Positions 1-9,792 of a stretch of 64,000 nucleotides of DNA are shown here, piece by piece. This stretch comes from Actinoplanes auranticolor. GTDB lineage: Bacteria > Actinomycetota > Actinomycetes > Mycobacteriales > Micromonosporaceae. The DNA lies in assembly GCF_018332655.1 (NCBI RefSeq), contig NZ_BOQL01000045.1, positions 1 to 64,000 of the forward strand. The letters are read 5' to 3'. The translations under genes and the position numbers were made by a program. Numbering within the stretch: the first letter of the stretch is position 1; every line of letters begins with the position of its first letter. The notes beneath the pieces were generated by a model, which saw nothing but the letters and a program-made list of their open reading frames with translations, had not been told where the DNA came from and made no database searches.

Positions 1-366
1 GGGCGGTGTCCATCCGGGCGGAGGCGCAGAGCCGGGCGGGGGCGTCCAGCCTGGCGGCGGGGTGCCCCAGCCGGGCGGTGGCCCGCCGGCGGGTGACCCC
101 GGATTCTGCTGCGTGGGGGCGCCCGGCGTCGCGGACGAGCCCGGCGCGGGAACGGTCCCGGCCGAAACGGCACCGGCCGAGACAGCACCGGCCGACGTCC
201 CGGGCCCGGCCGGGCCGGCCGGCTCGGGCTCCTCGGCGGGCGGCGGGCCGTCGGGCGGCGTCGCGTCGGCCGGGAGGGCCTTGCCCAGCCAGCCCTCGCC
301 GTCCCACCAGCGCTGGGTTGTCGGGTCGGCCGGGTCCTTGTACCAACCGGCGGGCAGCGAAGTCAT
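1..366 (-). CDS. DUF2510 domain protein, N-terminal part only
   Basis: The gene runs off the left edge, so only about 122 N-terminal residues are visible. They begin with PAGWYKDP and RWWDGEGW, the Trp-rich signature of DUF2510, a short domain found at the N-terminus of actinobacterial membrane and secreted proteins. A long Pro/Gly/Ala-rich low-complexity stretch follows and continues out of the window. The ATG at 364-366 overlaps the TGA of the upstream RDD gene as ATGA, so the two are probably translationally coupled. No function can be assigned from this fragment. The missing part could carry a further membrane domain such as RDD, which often occurs with DUF2510. Confidence 0.75.
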   Translation of the reverse strand, partial: MTSLPAGWYKDPADPTTQRWWDGEGWLGKALPADATPPDGPPPAEEPEPAGPAGPGTSAGAVSAGAVSAGTVPAPGSSATPGAPTQQNPGSPAGGPPPGWGTPPPGWTPPPGSAPPPGWTPP

Positions 367-1067
367 GGCGCAACCTTTATCACGACGGTCTTGGCGACCT
401 TGTCGTGCAGGGTCTGCTGGTAGGGCTTGTCCCGCAGCTGCCACAGGCCGTCGACGTAGTAGAAGAACGGTACGACGGTGCCCGCGACGAACTCGATCAG
501 GTACCGCTTCGCGGCCATGCCCCGGGTCAGCTTCGCGCCCGGTTCGGACGGCACGACCTTGATCTTCATGAGCTTCTTGCCGAGCGTCTGGCCGCTGCGG
601 TACATCATCTCGACGAAGTAGACGTAGTAGCCCGCGAGCAGGACCACGATCAGGCCCAGCTCGATGAGCAGCAGCGGCAGGAAGAAGTCGGCCATCACGT
701 CGTCGGGCGTCACGTTCGGGGTGGCGCCGGTCACCGAGTCGGTGAGGTCCGGCATCAGCACGAAGAACGCCCCGAAGATCACCGGTACGAACACCACCAT
801 CGCGATGCCGGTGAGGATCGAGGTGTCGATGAGGTGGGAGAGCAGCCGGGTGCCGAAGTCCGCCAGCGGCCGGCCGTCGGGCGCCACGGGCACCGGCGGT
901 GGCCGCCACCCGTACTGCTGGGGTGGTCCGTAGTACGGCGCGGGGCCGTACGGGGTCGGCGGAGGGTATGCCGGCGGGCCACCGGCCTGCGGCGGCACCG
1001 GGGCGTGGACCGGCCCACCGGTGGGCGGGCCGGTCGCGGCCGCGGCGTCGTCGTTCGCTTGCGTCAC
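363..1067 (-). CDS. RDD family membrane protein
   Basis: This 234-residue protein has a Pro/Tyr/Gly-rich cytoplasmic N-terminus (about residues 1-60). The RDD domain follows, with the opening RLLSHLIDTSI, two hydrophobic segments (about 75-97 and 130-155) and the conserved QTLGKKLMKIKV and RYLIEF motifs. RDD proteins are small integral membrane proteins of mostly unknown role; some members have been linked to ion transport. The GTG start lies 10 bases after the hppD stop, and the stop overlaps the next ATG, so hppD, this gene and the DUF2510 gene look like one transcript. A role in tyrosine metabolism is not implied by the domain. Confidence 0.85.
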   Translation of the reverse strand: MTQANDDAAAATGPPTGGPVHAPVPPQAGGPPAYPPPTPYGPAPYYGPPQQYGWRPPPVPVAPDGRPLADFGTRLLSHLIDTSILTGIAMVVFVPVIFGAFFVLMPDLTDSVTGATPNVTPDDVMADFFLPLLLIELGLIVVLLAGYYVYFVEMMYRSGQTLGKKLMKIKVVPSEPGAKLTRGMAAKRYLIEFVAGTVVPFFYYVDGLWQLRDKPYQQTLHDKVAKTVVIKVAP

Positions 1068-1077
1068 GGAGACAGTG

Positions 1078-2232
1078 TTACAGGTTTCCGCGCAGCTCTT
1101 GCTCCCGCTCGATGGCCTCGAACAGAGCCTTGAAGTTGCCCTTGCCGAAGCCGAGCGACCCGTGCCGCTCGATCAGCTCGAAGAAGACCGTCGGACGGTC
1201 CTGCACGGGCTTGGTGAAGATCTGCAGCAGATAGCCGTCCTCGTCCCGGTCGACCAGGATCTTGCGCTTCTTCAGCTCCTCGATCGGGGCCCGCACCTCA
1301 CCGATGCGCGCCCGCAGCTCGGGGTCGTCGTAGTACGAGTCCGGCGTGTCGAGGAACTCGCAGCCGGCCGCCCGCATCGCGTCGACGCTGGCCAGGATAT
1401 CGTTGGTGGCCACCGCGACGTGCTGGGCGCCCGGGCCGCCGTAGAACTCGAGGTACTCGTCGATCTGCGACTTGCGCTGGGAGACGGCCGGCTCGTTGAG
1501 CGGGAACTTGACCTTGCGGGTGCCGTCCGCCACGACCTTCGACATCAGGGCGGAGTAGTCGGTGGCGATGTCGTCACCGATGAACTCGGCCATGTTGGTG
1601 AAGCCCATGACCCGGCCGTAGAAGGCCACCCACTCGTCCATCTTGCCGAGCTCGACGTTTCCGACGACGTGGTCCACGGCCTGGAAGTAGCGCTTGGGCT
1701 GCAGGCCGGCGTCGATCGCGGGCCGCCGGTCGACGATCGGACTGCGGGACACGAAGCCGGGCAGGAACGGCCCGTCGTACTTCGAGCGGTCGATCAAGGT
1801 GTGGATGGTGTCGCCGTACGCGGCGATCGCGGCGAGCCGGACCGTGCCGTGCTCGTCGGTGAGGTCGTGCGGCTCGCTCACCGAGGACGCGCCGGCGGAG
1901 AGGGCGTGCTTGTACGCCGCGTCCACGTCCGGCACGGCCAGCGCGATGTCGAAGATGCCGTCGCTGTGCTTGGTGACATGCTCGGCGAGCGGCGCCCCGG
2001 CGTGCACGGCACCGGTGATCACGAACCGGGCCGAGCCGCTGACCAGCACGTACTCGGCGTAGTCGCGGAAGCCCTGCTCGGGACCGCGGTAGGCCACGCA
2101 GGTCATCCCGAAGGCGGTGGAGTAGTAGTGGGCGGCCTGCTTGGCGTTGCCCACGAGGAACTGGAGGTGGTCGACGCCCTTGACGGGGAAAACGTCGACG
2201 GTCTCGGTGGCGGTTTCCAACATCTGCGTCAT
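1078..2232 (-). CDS. hppD: 4-hydroxyphenylpyruvate dioxygenase
   Basis: This cytoplasmic non-heme Fe(II) dioxygenase converts 4-hydroxyphenylpyruvate to homogentisate in tyrosine catabolism. The 384 residues match the family's usual length and show the two vicinal-oxygen-chelate halves. The three expected iron ligands can be seen: His in VDHVVGNV at the start of the second half, His in GAQHVAVAT, and Glu in FFELIERHG. The C-terminal helix GSLGFGKGNFKALFEAIE that closes the active site is also present. The gene is divergent from an Lrp/AsnC regulator, the arrangement known for hppD control in streptomycetes, so control by that neighbour is likely. A GGAGGG lies about 12 bases before the start, which is rather far. 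Confidence 0.97.
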   Translation of the reverse strand: MTQMLETATETVDVFPVKGVDHLQFLVGNAKQAAHYYSTAFGMTCVAYRGPEQGFRDYAEYVLVSGSARFVITGAVHAGAPLAEHVTKHSDGIFDIALAVPDVDAAYKHALSAGASSVSEPHDLTDEHGTVRLAAIAAYGDTIHTLIDRSKYDGPFLPGFVSRSPIVDRRPAIDAGLQPKRYFQAVDHVVGNVELGKMDEWVAFYGRVMGFTNMAEFIGDDIATDYSALMSKVVADGTRKVKFPLNEPAVSQRKSQIDEYLEFYGGPGAQHVAVATNDILASVDAMRAAGCEFLDTPDSYYDDPELRARIGEVRAPIEELKKRKILVDRDEDGYLLQIFTKPVQDRPTVFFELIERHGSLGFGKGNFKALFEAIEREQELRGNL

Positions 2233-2320
2233 GTCCCGAGGCTGGCCCTCCGCGGCGTGCTGGGCAATAGTGGAATTCCTGGCTGGTCAGTCTGCACATT
2301 CGGTAGAGTGCTGACGCACT
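2233..2320. promoter_or_regulatory. Divergent hppD / Lrp-type regulator promoter region
   Basis: The 88-base gap separates hppD from its divergent regulator. A TAGAGT hexamer (2304-2309) is a possible -10 for the regulator. It is followed by the inverted repeat AGTGC-TGAC-GCACT (2307-2320), which ends directly before the ATG. A GGAATTCC palindrome (2273-2280) lies nearer the middle. Either repeat could be the binding site of the Lrp-type protein; assignment is inference. Confidence 0.45.
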
Positions 2321-2806
2321 ATGTCTGGACAAGATGTGCAGTTGGACGCCCTCGACGGCAAGCTGCTCGCCCTGCTCGCGGCCGAGCCCCGGATCGGGGT
2401 GCTGGAGCTCTCCCGCCGGCTCGCGGTGGCCCGCGGCACGGTGCAGGCCCGGCTGGACAAGCTGATCTCGCGGGGCGCGATCCGCGGCTTCGGCCCGGAC
2501 GTGTCGCCGGCCGCGATCGGCTACGGCGTGATGAGCTTCGTCACCCTGGAGATCAGCCAGCGGTACGGCCACCCGGCGGTGACCGCGCACCTGGCGGACA
2601 TCCCGGAGGTCCTCGAAGCGCACACCATCACCGGCAGCGGGGACCTGATGTGCCGGATCGTGGCCCGTTCGAACGCCGACCTGCAACGGGTCATCGACGA
2701 GATCGTCACCTACGAGGGGATCCTGCGGGCGTCGACCATCATCGCGCTGGCCGAGCAGATCCCGTACCGCACGATGCCGCTGGTCCGGGCGGCAAGCCGG
2801 GCATAA
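2321..2806 (+). CDS. Lrp/AsnC family transcriptional regulator
   Basis: This 161-residue DNA-binding protein has the standard layout: an N-terminal winged helix-turn-helix (about 8-60, with LDGKLLALLAAEPRIGV and RGTVQARLDKL) and a C-terminal RAM effector-binding domain (about 75-150, including GSGDLMCRIVARS). It is divergent from hppD. In Streptomyces an Lrp/AsnC protein next to hppD controls tyrosine catabolism in response to the substrate; the same role is likely here but is inferred from position and family. The start is the only ATG giving a full helix-turn-helix, and the transcript leader is probably very short. Confidence 0.92.
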   Translation: MSGQDVQLDALDGKLLALLAAEPRIGVLELSRRLAVARGTVQARLDKLISRGAIRGFGPDVSPAAIGYGVMSFVTLEISQRYGHPAVTAHLADIPEVLEAHTITGSGDLMCRIVARSNADLQRVIDEIVTYEGILRASTIIALAEQIPYRTMPLVRAASRA

Positions 2807-2869
2807 GCCCGCGACACGGACCTTTCGGGCTGGCGGTCGAGCCCTGTCGATCTCGTTACCGTGTCCGAC

Positions 2870-4186
2870 GTGGCTTCCGGCGGGTCGGCGAAAGGCTACG
2901 CGCTGGTCGGCGTCGTGGTCGTCGTCATCCTGGCCACCACCGGGGTGTGGAACCCGTTCCCGAAGCTCTGGTCCTGGATCAACCAGAGCGACCCGATCGC
3001 CGAGGGCGTCGCCAGCTGGCAGACCGCCATCGGCGGGTCCCCGCGCAGCGTCACCATCAGCGGTGGCGCGGTCGTGGTCGAGTACCGCACGTCCATCGAG
3101 GCGTACGGGATCACCGCCGGGGTCCGGCTCTGGAAGTCCGACGCCGACTGGGCCGGGGTCGCCGGCGGCGACAGCGATGCGGTCGTGGTCGTCGGGCGCC
3201 TGCTGACCAAGGGCTACGAGGTCCTGGATCCGGCCACCGGCGCGGTCCGCCGCCGCGACACCCAGGCCGCCGCCGTGTGGACCTACGCCGACGCGATCCT
3301 CGACCTGCGGTGCCCCAAGGCCGGCGAGTGCGAGCTGAGCGCCTGGGAACCGCGCGGCAGCAAGCCGATGTGGACGGTCGGCACGCCCGGCATCGGCTTC
3401 GTGCTGGACGCCGCCAACCCGGACCTGCCCGACACGCAGCCGTTGGGGTCCTCGCAGATCGACAGCCGGGCGGCCGGGCCCAGGCGGCTGCCCAACCTCA
3501 TCGGGCTGCCCGGCGACGGCAGGATCGACGTGATCGACACCGCGCAGGGCCGGGTCGTGCAGACCCGTACGCCGGCCCGCGACCAGCGCGTCACCGTGGT
3601 CGGCAGCCGGGTCCTCACGGTCACCGGCGTGGCCCGGGACGGCACCTGTTACTACAGCGTCATCGCGCACGACCCGCCCGACGACCGGCCGGTCTGGCAG
3701 AGCGACGGGCTCAACCTGCGGACGGCGGACAACGGCTCGTCGTGCAAGCAGGAGCGGGACCCGGCGGGCGGGGACGAGGTCGTGCTCGGGGTCGACCCGG
3801 TGGGCCGGCGCGAGCTGATCGCCGCGCACGACGGCCGGACGCTCTGGCGGGGCGAGCAGGGCCAGGACGTCCTCGCCGTCAACGACCGGTACGCGCTGGT
3901 CCGCACCGAGGACAAACGGACGCTGGTGGCCCGGTCGTTCAGCCGGGGCAAGGTGGCCTGGCGGCGCGCGATCACCGCGGACGCGCAGGCCGCACTGACC
4001 CGGTACGCGGCGGTGGTGGCCCAGCGCAAACCGGCCAAGGTGATCGCGCTGAGCCCGCGTACGGGTGGGGTGCTGACCGAAGCGCGTACCGATGCGAAGG
4101 TCTTCGCGGTGGGGCCGGGTGGCCTGATCCTGGTCGCCGGGCGCGACATGGCGTACCTGCCGTTCAGCTCCTCGCCCGCACAGTGA
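2870..4186 (+). CDS. Membrane-anchored PQQ-like beta-propeller protein
   Basis: The 438-residue protein has one N-terminal membrane anchor (GYALVGVVVVVILATTGVW). The extracytoplasmic part is built of repeated blades of the type seen in PQQ-like quinoprotein propellers, for example VVVEYRTSIEAYGITAGVR and LIAAHDGRTLWRGEQGQDV. No catalytic residues can be recognised, so it is more likely a binding or scaffold protein than a dehydrogenase. A TACCGT hexamer at 2857-2862 lies 7 bases before GTG 2870, the spacing of a leaderless start, so I prefer 2870 to the in-frame GTG at 2861. A similar propeller forms the C-terminus of the Hsp70-like protein at 16901-20068. Confidence 0.75.
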   Translation: MASGGSAKGYALVGVVVVVILATTGVWNPFPKLWSWINQSDPIAEGVASWQTAIGGSPRSVTISGGAVVVEYRTSIEAYGITAGVRLWKSDADWAGVAGGDSDAVVVVGRLLTKGYEVLDPATGAVRRRDTQAAAVWTYADAILDLRCPKAGECELSAWEPRGSKPMWTVGTPGIGFVLDAANPDLPDTQPLGSSQIDSRAAGPRRLPNLIGLPGDGRIDVIDTAQGRVVQTRTPARDQRVTVVGSRVLTVTGVARDGTCYYSVIAHDPPDDRPVWQSDGLNLRTADNGSSCKQERDPAGGDEVVLGVDPVGRRELIAAHDGRTLWRGEQGQDVLAVNDRYALVRTEDKRTLVARSFSRGKVAWRRAITADAQAALTRYAAVVAQRKPAKVIALSPRTGGVLTEARTDAKVFAVGPGGLILVAGRDMAYLPFSSSPAQ

Positions 4187-4245
4187 TCGACCCGTGACCG
4201 TGCTGGTTCGCGCCTCGTGCGGGCGCTGGCCTAGGCTTGCCCGTC

Positions 4246-5913
<1,668 letters not shown>

Positions 5914-5922
5914 GGCGCCCGT

Positions 5923-6444
5923 TCAGCTGCCGCAGAGGCCGGCGACCGGGTCCATCCAGTCGGGCATCTTGGCGGCCAGCGTCCGGTCCAGGTCCTTGGT
6001 GGTCCTGACCTTGTCGAACAGGGCCTTGTCCTGGGCGCTCTTGGCGAACTTCGTGGCCGACACCGCGCCCGCCTGCTTCAGCTCGGGGTCCTCGGCGGTC
6101 GCGGTCGCCTTGCGGACCTTCGCCGCGACGTCCTTGAGTTCGTTGCTGGCCGCCTTGCGGGCCTGCTCGGCCTCCGTGGTCTGCTTCGCCTCCTTGTAGG
6201 CGATCATCTTGCCCATCGCGGTGCCGAAGGCGGCCACGTCCGCGTCGAAGACCTTGGTCAGGGTCGCGCAGACCTTGCGGGTGCTGGCGTCGTAGTCGGG
6301 CTCCGGCACGGTGGTCGTCACCGGGGAGGGTGTCTCCGCTGCGGGGGCCCCGGCGATCGTCTCGGAGCCGTTGTCGTCGCTGCTGCAGGCGGTCGCGGTG
6401 AGCAGCACGCAGGCCAGCGAGACGGCGGTGAGGGCGGTTCGCAT
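5923..6444 (-). CDS. Small secreted lipoprotein of unknown function
   Basis: This 173-residue protein starts with a lipoprotein signal peptide ending in the lipobox LLTATAC, so it is probably anchored to the outer face of the membrane by its N-terminal cysteine. The mature part is alpha-helical and Lys/Ala/Glu-rich, with two further cysteines (VCATL and GLCGS) that may form a disulfide. An in-frame extension upstream exists, but the ATG at 6442-6444 puts the signal peptide at the true N-terminus and has AGGA upstream. I recognise no named family. It is divergent from the SARP operon. Confidence 0.8.
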   Translation of the reverse strand: MRTALTAVSLACVLLTATACSSDDNGSETIAGAPAAETPSPVTTTVPEPDYDASTRKVCATLTKVFDADVAAFGTAMGKMIAYKEAKQTTEAEQARKAASNELKDVAAKVRKATATAEDPELKQAGAVSATKFAKSAQDKALFDKVRTTKDLDRTLAAKMPDWMDPVAGLCGS

Positions 6445-6831
6445 GACAAAGATCCTGTTCGTCGGGGACGTCCAAACCCTTGGCGACGATACGTTCCGGC
6501 CCGGGTGACGTCCAACCGGCGTCCGGGGCCGCAACGCGAACAGCTCGTCCGCGACATCGTCGCGAACGAGCTGAACACCCCCGTTGGCAGGCCGTTCCGC
6601 TCCTTGGGGCGATGAAGGACATCAAAGCGGAACGGCCTGTCCCAGAGTTTGCCGTGCGGTGCTCTCGTTCCGCTGTCGTTCCGCTCTCGCCGCCGGCTGG
6701 TTCGTGAGCGGAATTCGGCTATGGTCGATGCCGATCGACGTGCGGAAACGAGGTGGATCTCCGTTGCGGCCAGGCCGGCGTACGACCCGCGTGGACCGGT
6801 GGGACGGCGGGGGGTGGTGCCCGCCGTGCTG
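6445..6831. promoter_or_regulatory. Long divergent regulatory gap with hairpins and repeated CGTTCCGCT motif
   Basis: This 387-base gap between the lipoprotein and the SARP operon holds no convincing gene. It contains an imperfect inverted repeat (arms 6542-6554 and 6560-6572, one mismatch), a perfect 14-base inverted repeat (6588-6601 and 6626-6639) and an array of 11-base direct repeats (6665-6693). The word CGTTCCGCT occurs at 6593, 6666 and 6677 and inverted at 6626-6634; a shorter AGCGGAA is at 6707. The concentration of one motif suggests a regulator-binding region for the downstream SARP genes. Confidence 0.6.
6665..6693 (+). promoter_or_regulatory. SARP-type direct heptamer repeats, 11-base period
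   Basis: TCGTTCC at 6665-6671 and 6676-6682 is followed by TCGCCGC at 6687-6693, exactly 11 bases apart each time. Direct heptamers with an 11-base period are the known architecture of SARP-binding sites, so autoregulation by the downstream regulators is plausible. A TATGGT hexamer at 6720-6725 is a possible -10. The spacing to it is longer than in classic SARP promoters. Confidence 0.4.
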
Positions 6832-9792
6832 ATGTTCCGCATCCTGGGACCGCTGTCCGTGACCAGTGCGGGCCGTGAGCTGGCGATAACCGCCGGTCGT
6901 GACCGGGTCGTGCTGGCGATGCTGCTGTTGCGCCCGGGCCGGATCGTGGCCGTCGCCGAGCTGATCGACGCGGTCTGGGAGGACCGCCCGCCGACCACGG
7001 CGCGCGGGCAGCTGCAGACCTGCATCTCCCGGCTGCGCCGGACGCTGCCGCCGGGCCTGATCCTCACCGACCCCGCCGGGTACGGGATCAGCGTCGACGA
7101 GACCGGCCTGGACTCCGCGGAGTTCGCCCGGCTGGTGTCCGCGGCCGGCACGGCGGGCGGACCCGACGACGCCCGCAAGCTGTTGCGGGAGGCTCTGGAG
7201 CTCTGGCGCGGCCCCGCGCTGGCCGGCATCAACAGCCCGACGGTGCGCCGGCAGGCCGCCGTCCTGGACGAGCAGGTCGCGGCGGTGCTCGAGGACCGGA
7301 TCGAGCTGGACCTGGCCGGTGGCCACGACCGCGACCTGGTGGCCGAGCTGACCGGTCTGGTGGAGCGGTTCCCGCTGCGGGAGCGGATGCGGATGCAGCT
7401 GATGCTGTGTCTGTACCGGGTCGGCCGGCAGGCGGACGCCCTCGCGGAGTACCGGCGGACCGAGGAACTGTTCCGCGAGGAACTCGGCATCGAACCCGGG
7501 AAAGCCCTACGTGACCTGCACCGCCGCATCCTGACCGGGAGCGTCGCCGACACCCAGCCGGCCGTCCCGGTCGACGGCGTTCCCCGCGCGGTCGGCGACT
7601 TCACCGGCCGCGAGGAGCTGGTCGCCCGGCTGCTCGGCGCGATCGGGGCCGACGGTCCGGCCGATCCCCAGGTCCGGGTGCTCGACGGGATGGCCGGCAG
7701 TGGCAAGACGACCCTCGCCGTACACCTGGCCGGGCTGGTCCGCGAGCGCTTCCCGGACGCGCGGCTCTTCATCGACCTGCACGGGCACAGCGAGAGCGCG
7801 CCGGTCGAGCCGGCCGCGGCGCTGATCACCCTGCTGCGACAGCTGGGGATACCGGCCGAGCGGATCCCCGACGATCCGGACGAGCGGATGCAGCTGTGGC
7901 ATACGGAACTGGCCCGCCGCCGGGCTCTGGTGGTGCTCGACAACGCCGCCTCCACCGCCCAGGTCACGCCGTTGCTACCGACTTCCGGCCGGGTCCTGGT
8001 GCTGGTCACCAGCCGGCGCCGGCTGGTCGGCCTGGACGCGGTCCGGCCCGAGTCGCTGAGTGTGCTGTCGGAACGGGAGGCGGTCGCCCTGCTGGCCCGG
8101 ATCGCCGGTGACCGGGTCGACGCCGAGCCGGCCGCGGCGGCGGAGGTCGTCCGGCGCTGCGGTTGTCTGCCGCTGGCCATCCGGCTCGCGGGCGCCCGGC
8201 TGGCGCACCGGCCCCGCTGGCGGGTCGCCGACCTGGTCCGGCGGCTGGGCGAGTCCGCGCTCCCCGAGCTGGCCGCCGAGGACCGCACGGTGGCCAGCGC
8301 GTTCGCGGTGACGTACGGGCAGCTCCCGGACCGCGCCCAGCGGTTGTTCCGGCTGCTCGGGCTGCACCCGGCCGAGCGTTTCGGTGCGCTGTCGGTGGCC
8401 GCGCTCGGCGATCTCCCGCTGGTCGATGCCCTGGACGTGCTGGACGACCTGGTGGACGTGCACCTGGTCGACGAGCCGGAGCCGGACCGTTACCAGTTGC
8501 ACGACCTGGTCCGTCAGTACGCCGCCACCCTGGCCGCGCACATCGCACCGGGTGAGCGTGACGCCGCGCTCAGCGGGCTGATCGACCTGCACCTGCACGC
8601 GACCGCGCGGATCAACCGGCCGGGGGAGAACGACAACGCCCTTGGCGACTACCCGGCCGACACGCCGCTGCGACCGGAACTCGTCAGCCTGGCGGTGGCG
8701 GATCCGCAGTGGCTGGAACGTCAGCGGCCCGATCTGATCGGCCTCGTCCGGTCGGCGGCGCGGATCGGACCGGCGGAACGGGCCTGGCAACTGGGCCGGG
8801 CGAACTGGCGGTATCTGCACGAGCGCAGCCATCTGGACGATCTGATCGCCGTGCTGTCCCTGGCCCGGACGATCGCCGAGGCGGCGAGTGACATCCGCGG
8901 GGTGGCCGTCTGCAGCAACTACCTGGCATCCGGCTACTACCGGATGGGCCGGCACGAAGAGGCGTTGCAGATGCTCGACGAATCCGTCGAGCTGAGCCGG
9001 CAGCTCCGCTCACCGCGCGGAGAGCGGCGCAACCGTGGCAATCGCATCGGCGTGCTGATGCGGCTGGGCCGGATCGAGGAGGCTCTGAAGGAGGCGGTCT
9101 GGTACTACCGGGCCGAGGAACGCGACGGGAATGCTCACGGCCTGAGCAGCCGGCTGATCAACGTCCTCATTCCCACCACGGCGCTGGGCCGCCACGAGGA
9201 GGCACTGCGGCTGGCCCGCCGGGCACTGCTGGCGGCGGTCGAGTCGGGCGACGACCGCCGGCTCGCCAACACGCTCGGGCTGCTCGGCCAGATCCGGCGG
9301 GAGCTCGGCCACACGGCCGCGGCGGAACGCCTGCTGCGCGCGGCGCTGCGTCTTGCCCTGCGCGTCAACTACCGGGTCGGTGAGTGGGAGAGCCGTAACG
9401 AACTCGGCCGGCTGGCCCTGGATCGGGGCCGGTACGAGGAGGCGGTCGCGCACCACATGACAGCCGTGGAACTGAGCCGCGAACGGGGTGCCCACCCCGC
9501 AGTCGTCACCTCGTCCAACGATCTCGCCGCCGCGCTGCTCGCCGGTGGTGACCGGGCCGGTGCCCGCGAGCTGCGGCTCCACGTGCTCTCGCTGGTGCGG
9601 CGCACGGTGATTCCGTTCGAGCACGCCCGGGCGCTCGCCGGGCTGGCCGACTGCGTGGTGGCCGAGGATCCGGCCGCCGCCCGGCGGTACTGGCAGCAGG
9701 CGCTGGAGCTGTTCGAGCGGATGCGCGTACCGCAGCGGTGGCCGGTCCGGCGCCGGCTGGCCGAGCTCGATGACGCGGAGGGGCTGACCTGA
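6832..9792 (+). CDS. AfsR/SARP-type regulator with NB-ARC and TPR domains (copy 1)
   Basis: This 986-residue protein has the large-SARP layout. An OmpR-like winged helix (about 1-95, beginning FRILGPLSV) is followed by a bacterial transcriptional activation domain (about 100-245, REALELWRGPALAG). The NB-ARC NTPase comes next (P-loop GMAGSGKTT near residue 286, then ALVVLDNAAS), with TPR-like helices after about 690. Such proteins bind direct repeats and activate secondary-metabolism or stress genes, with the NTPase gating activity. I chose ATG 6832; GTG 6826 is equally in frame. The gene ends TGATG, overlapping copy 2 by one base. No biosynthetic cluster is visible, so the target is unknown. 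Confidence 0.9.
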   Translation: MFRILGPLSVTSAGRELAITAGRDRVVLAMLLLRPGRIVAVAELIDAVWEDRPPTTARGQLQTCISRLRRTLPPGLILTDPAGYGISVDETGLDSAEFARLVSAAGTAGGPDDARKLLREALELWRGPALAGINSPTVRRQAAVLDEQVAAVLEDRIELDLAGGHDRDLVAELTGLVERFPLRERMRMQLMLCLYRVGRQADALAEYRRTEELFREELGIEPGKALRDLHRRILTGSVADTQPAVPVDGVPRAVGDFTGREELVARLLGAIGADGPADPQVRVLDGMAGSGKTTLAVHLAGLVRERFPDARLFIDLHGHSESAPVEPAAALITLLRQLGIPAERIPDDPDERMQLWHTELARRRALVVLDNAASTAQVTPLLPTSGRVLVLVTSRRRLVGLDAVRPESLSVLSEREAVALLARIAGDRVDAEPAAAAEVVRRCGCLPLAIRLAGARLAHRPRWRVADLVRRLGESALPELAAEDRTVASAFAVTYGQLPDRAQRLFRLLGLHPAERFGALSVAALGDLPLVDALDVLDDLVDVHLVDEPEPDRYQLHDLVRQYAATLAAHIAPGERDAALSGLIDLHLHATARINRPGENDNALGDYPADTPLRPELVSLAVADPQWLERQRPDLIGLVRSAARIGPAERAWQLGRANWRYLHERSHLDDLIAVLSLARTIAEAASDIRGVAVCSNYLASGYYRMGRHEEALQMLDESVELSRQLRSPRGERRNRGNRIGVLMRLGRIEEALKEAVWYYRAEERDGNAHGLSSRLINVLIPTTALGRHEEALRLARRALLAAVESGDDRRLANTLGLLGQIRRELGHTAAAERLLRAALRLALRVNYRVGEWESRNELGRLALDRGRYEEAVAHHMTAVELSRERGAHPAVVTSSNDLAAALLAGGDRAGARELRLHVLSLVRRTVIPFEHARALAGLADCVVAEDPAAARRYWQQALELFERMRVPQRWPVRRRLAELDDAEGLT

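Noticed and set aside
1021..4197. Very long plus-strand open frame across hppD, the Lrp gene and the propeller gene
   Set aside because: It runs antisense to hppD and out of frame with two real genes; its translation is Arg/Gly/Ala/Pro-rich without domains, as expected for shadow frames in high-GC DNA.
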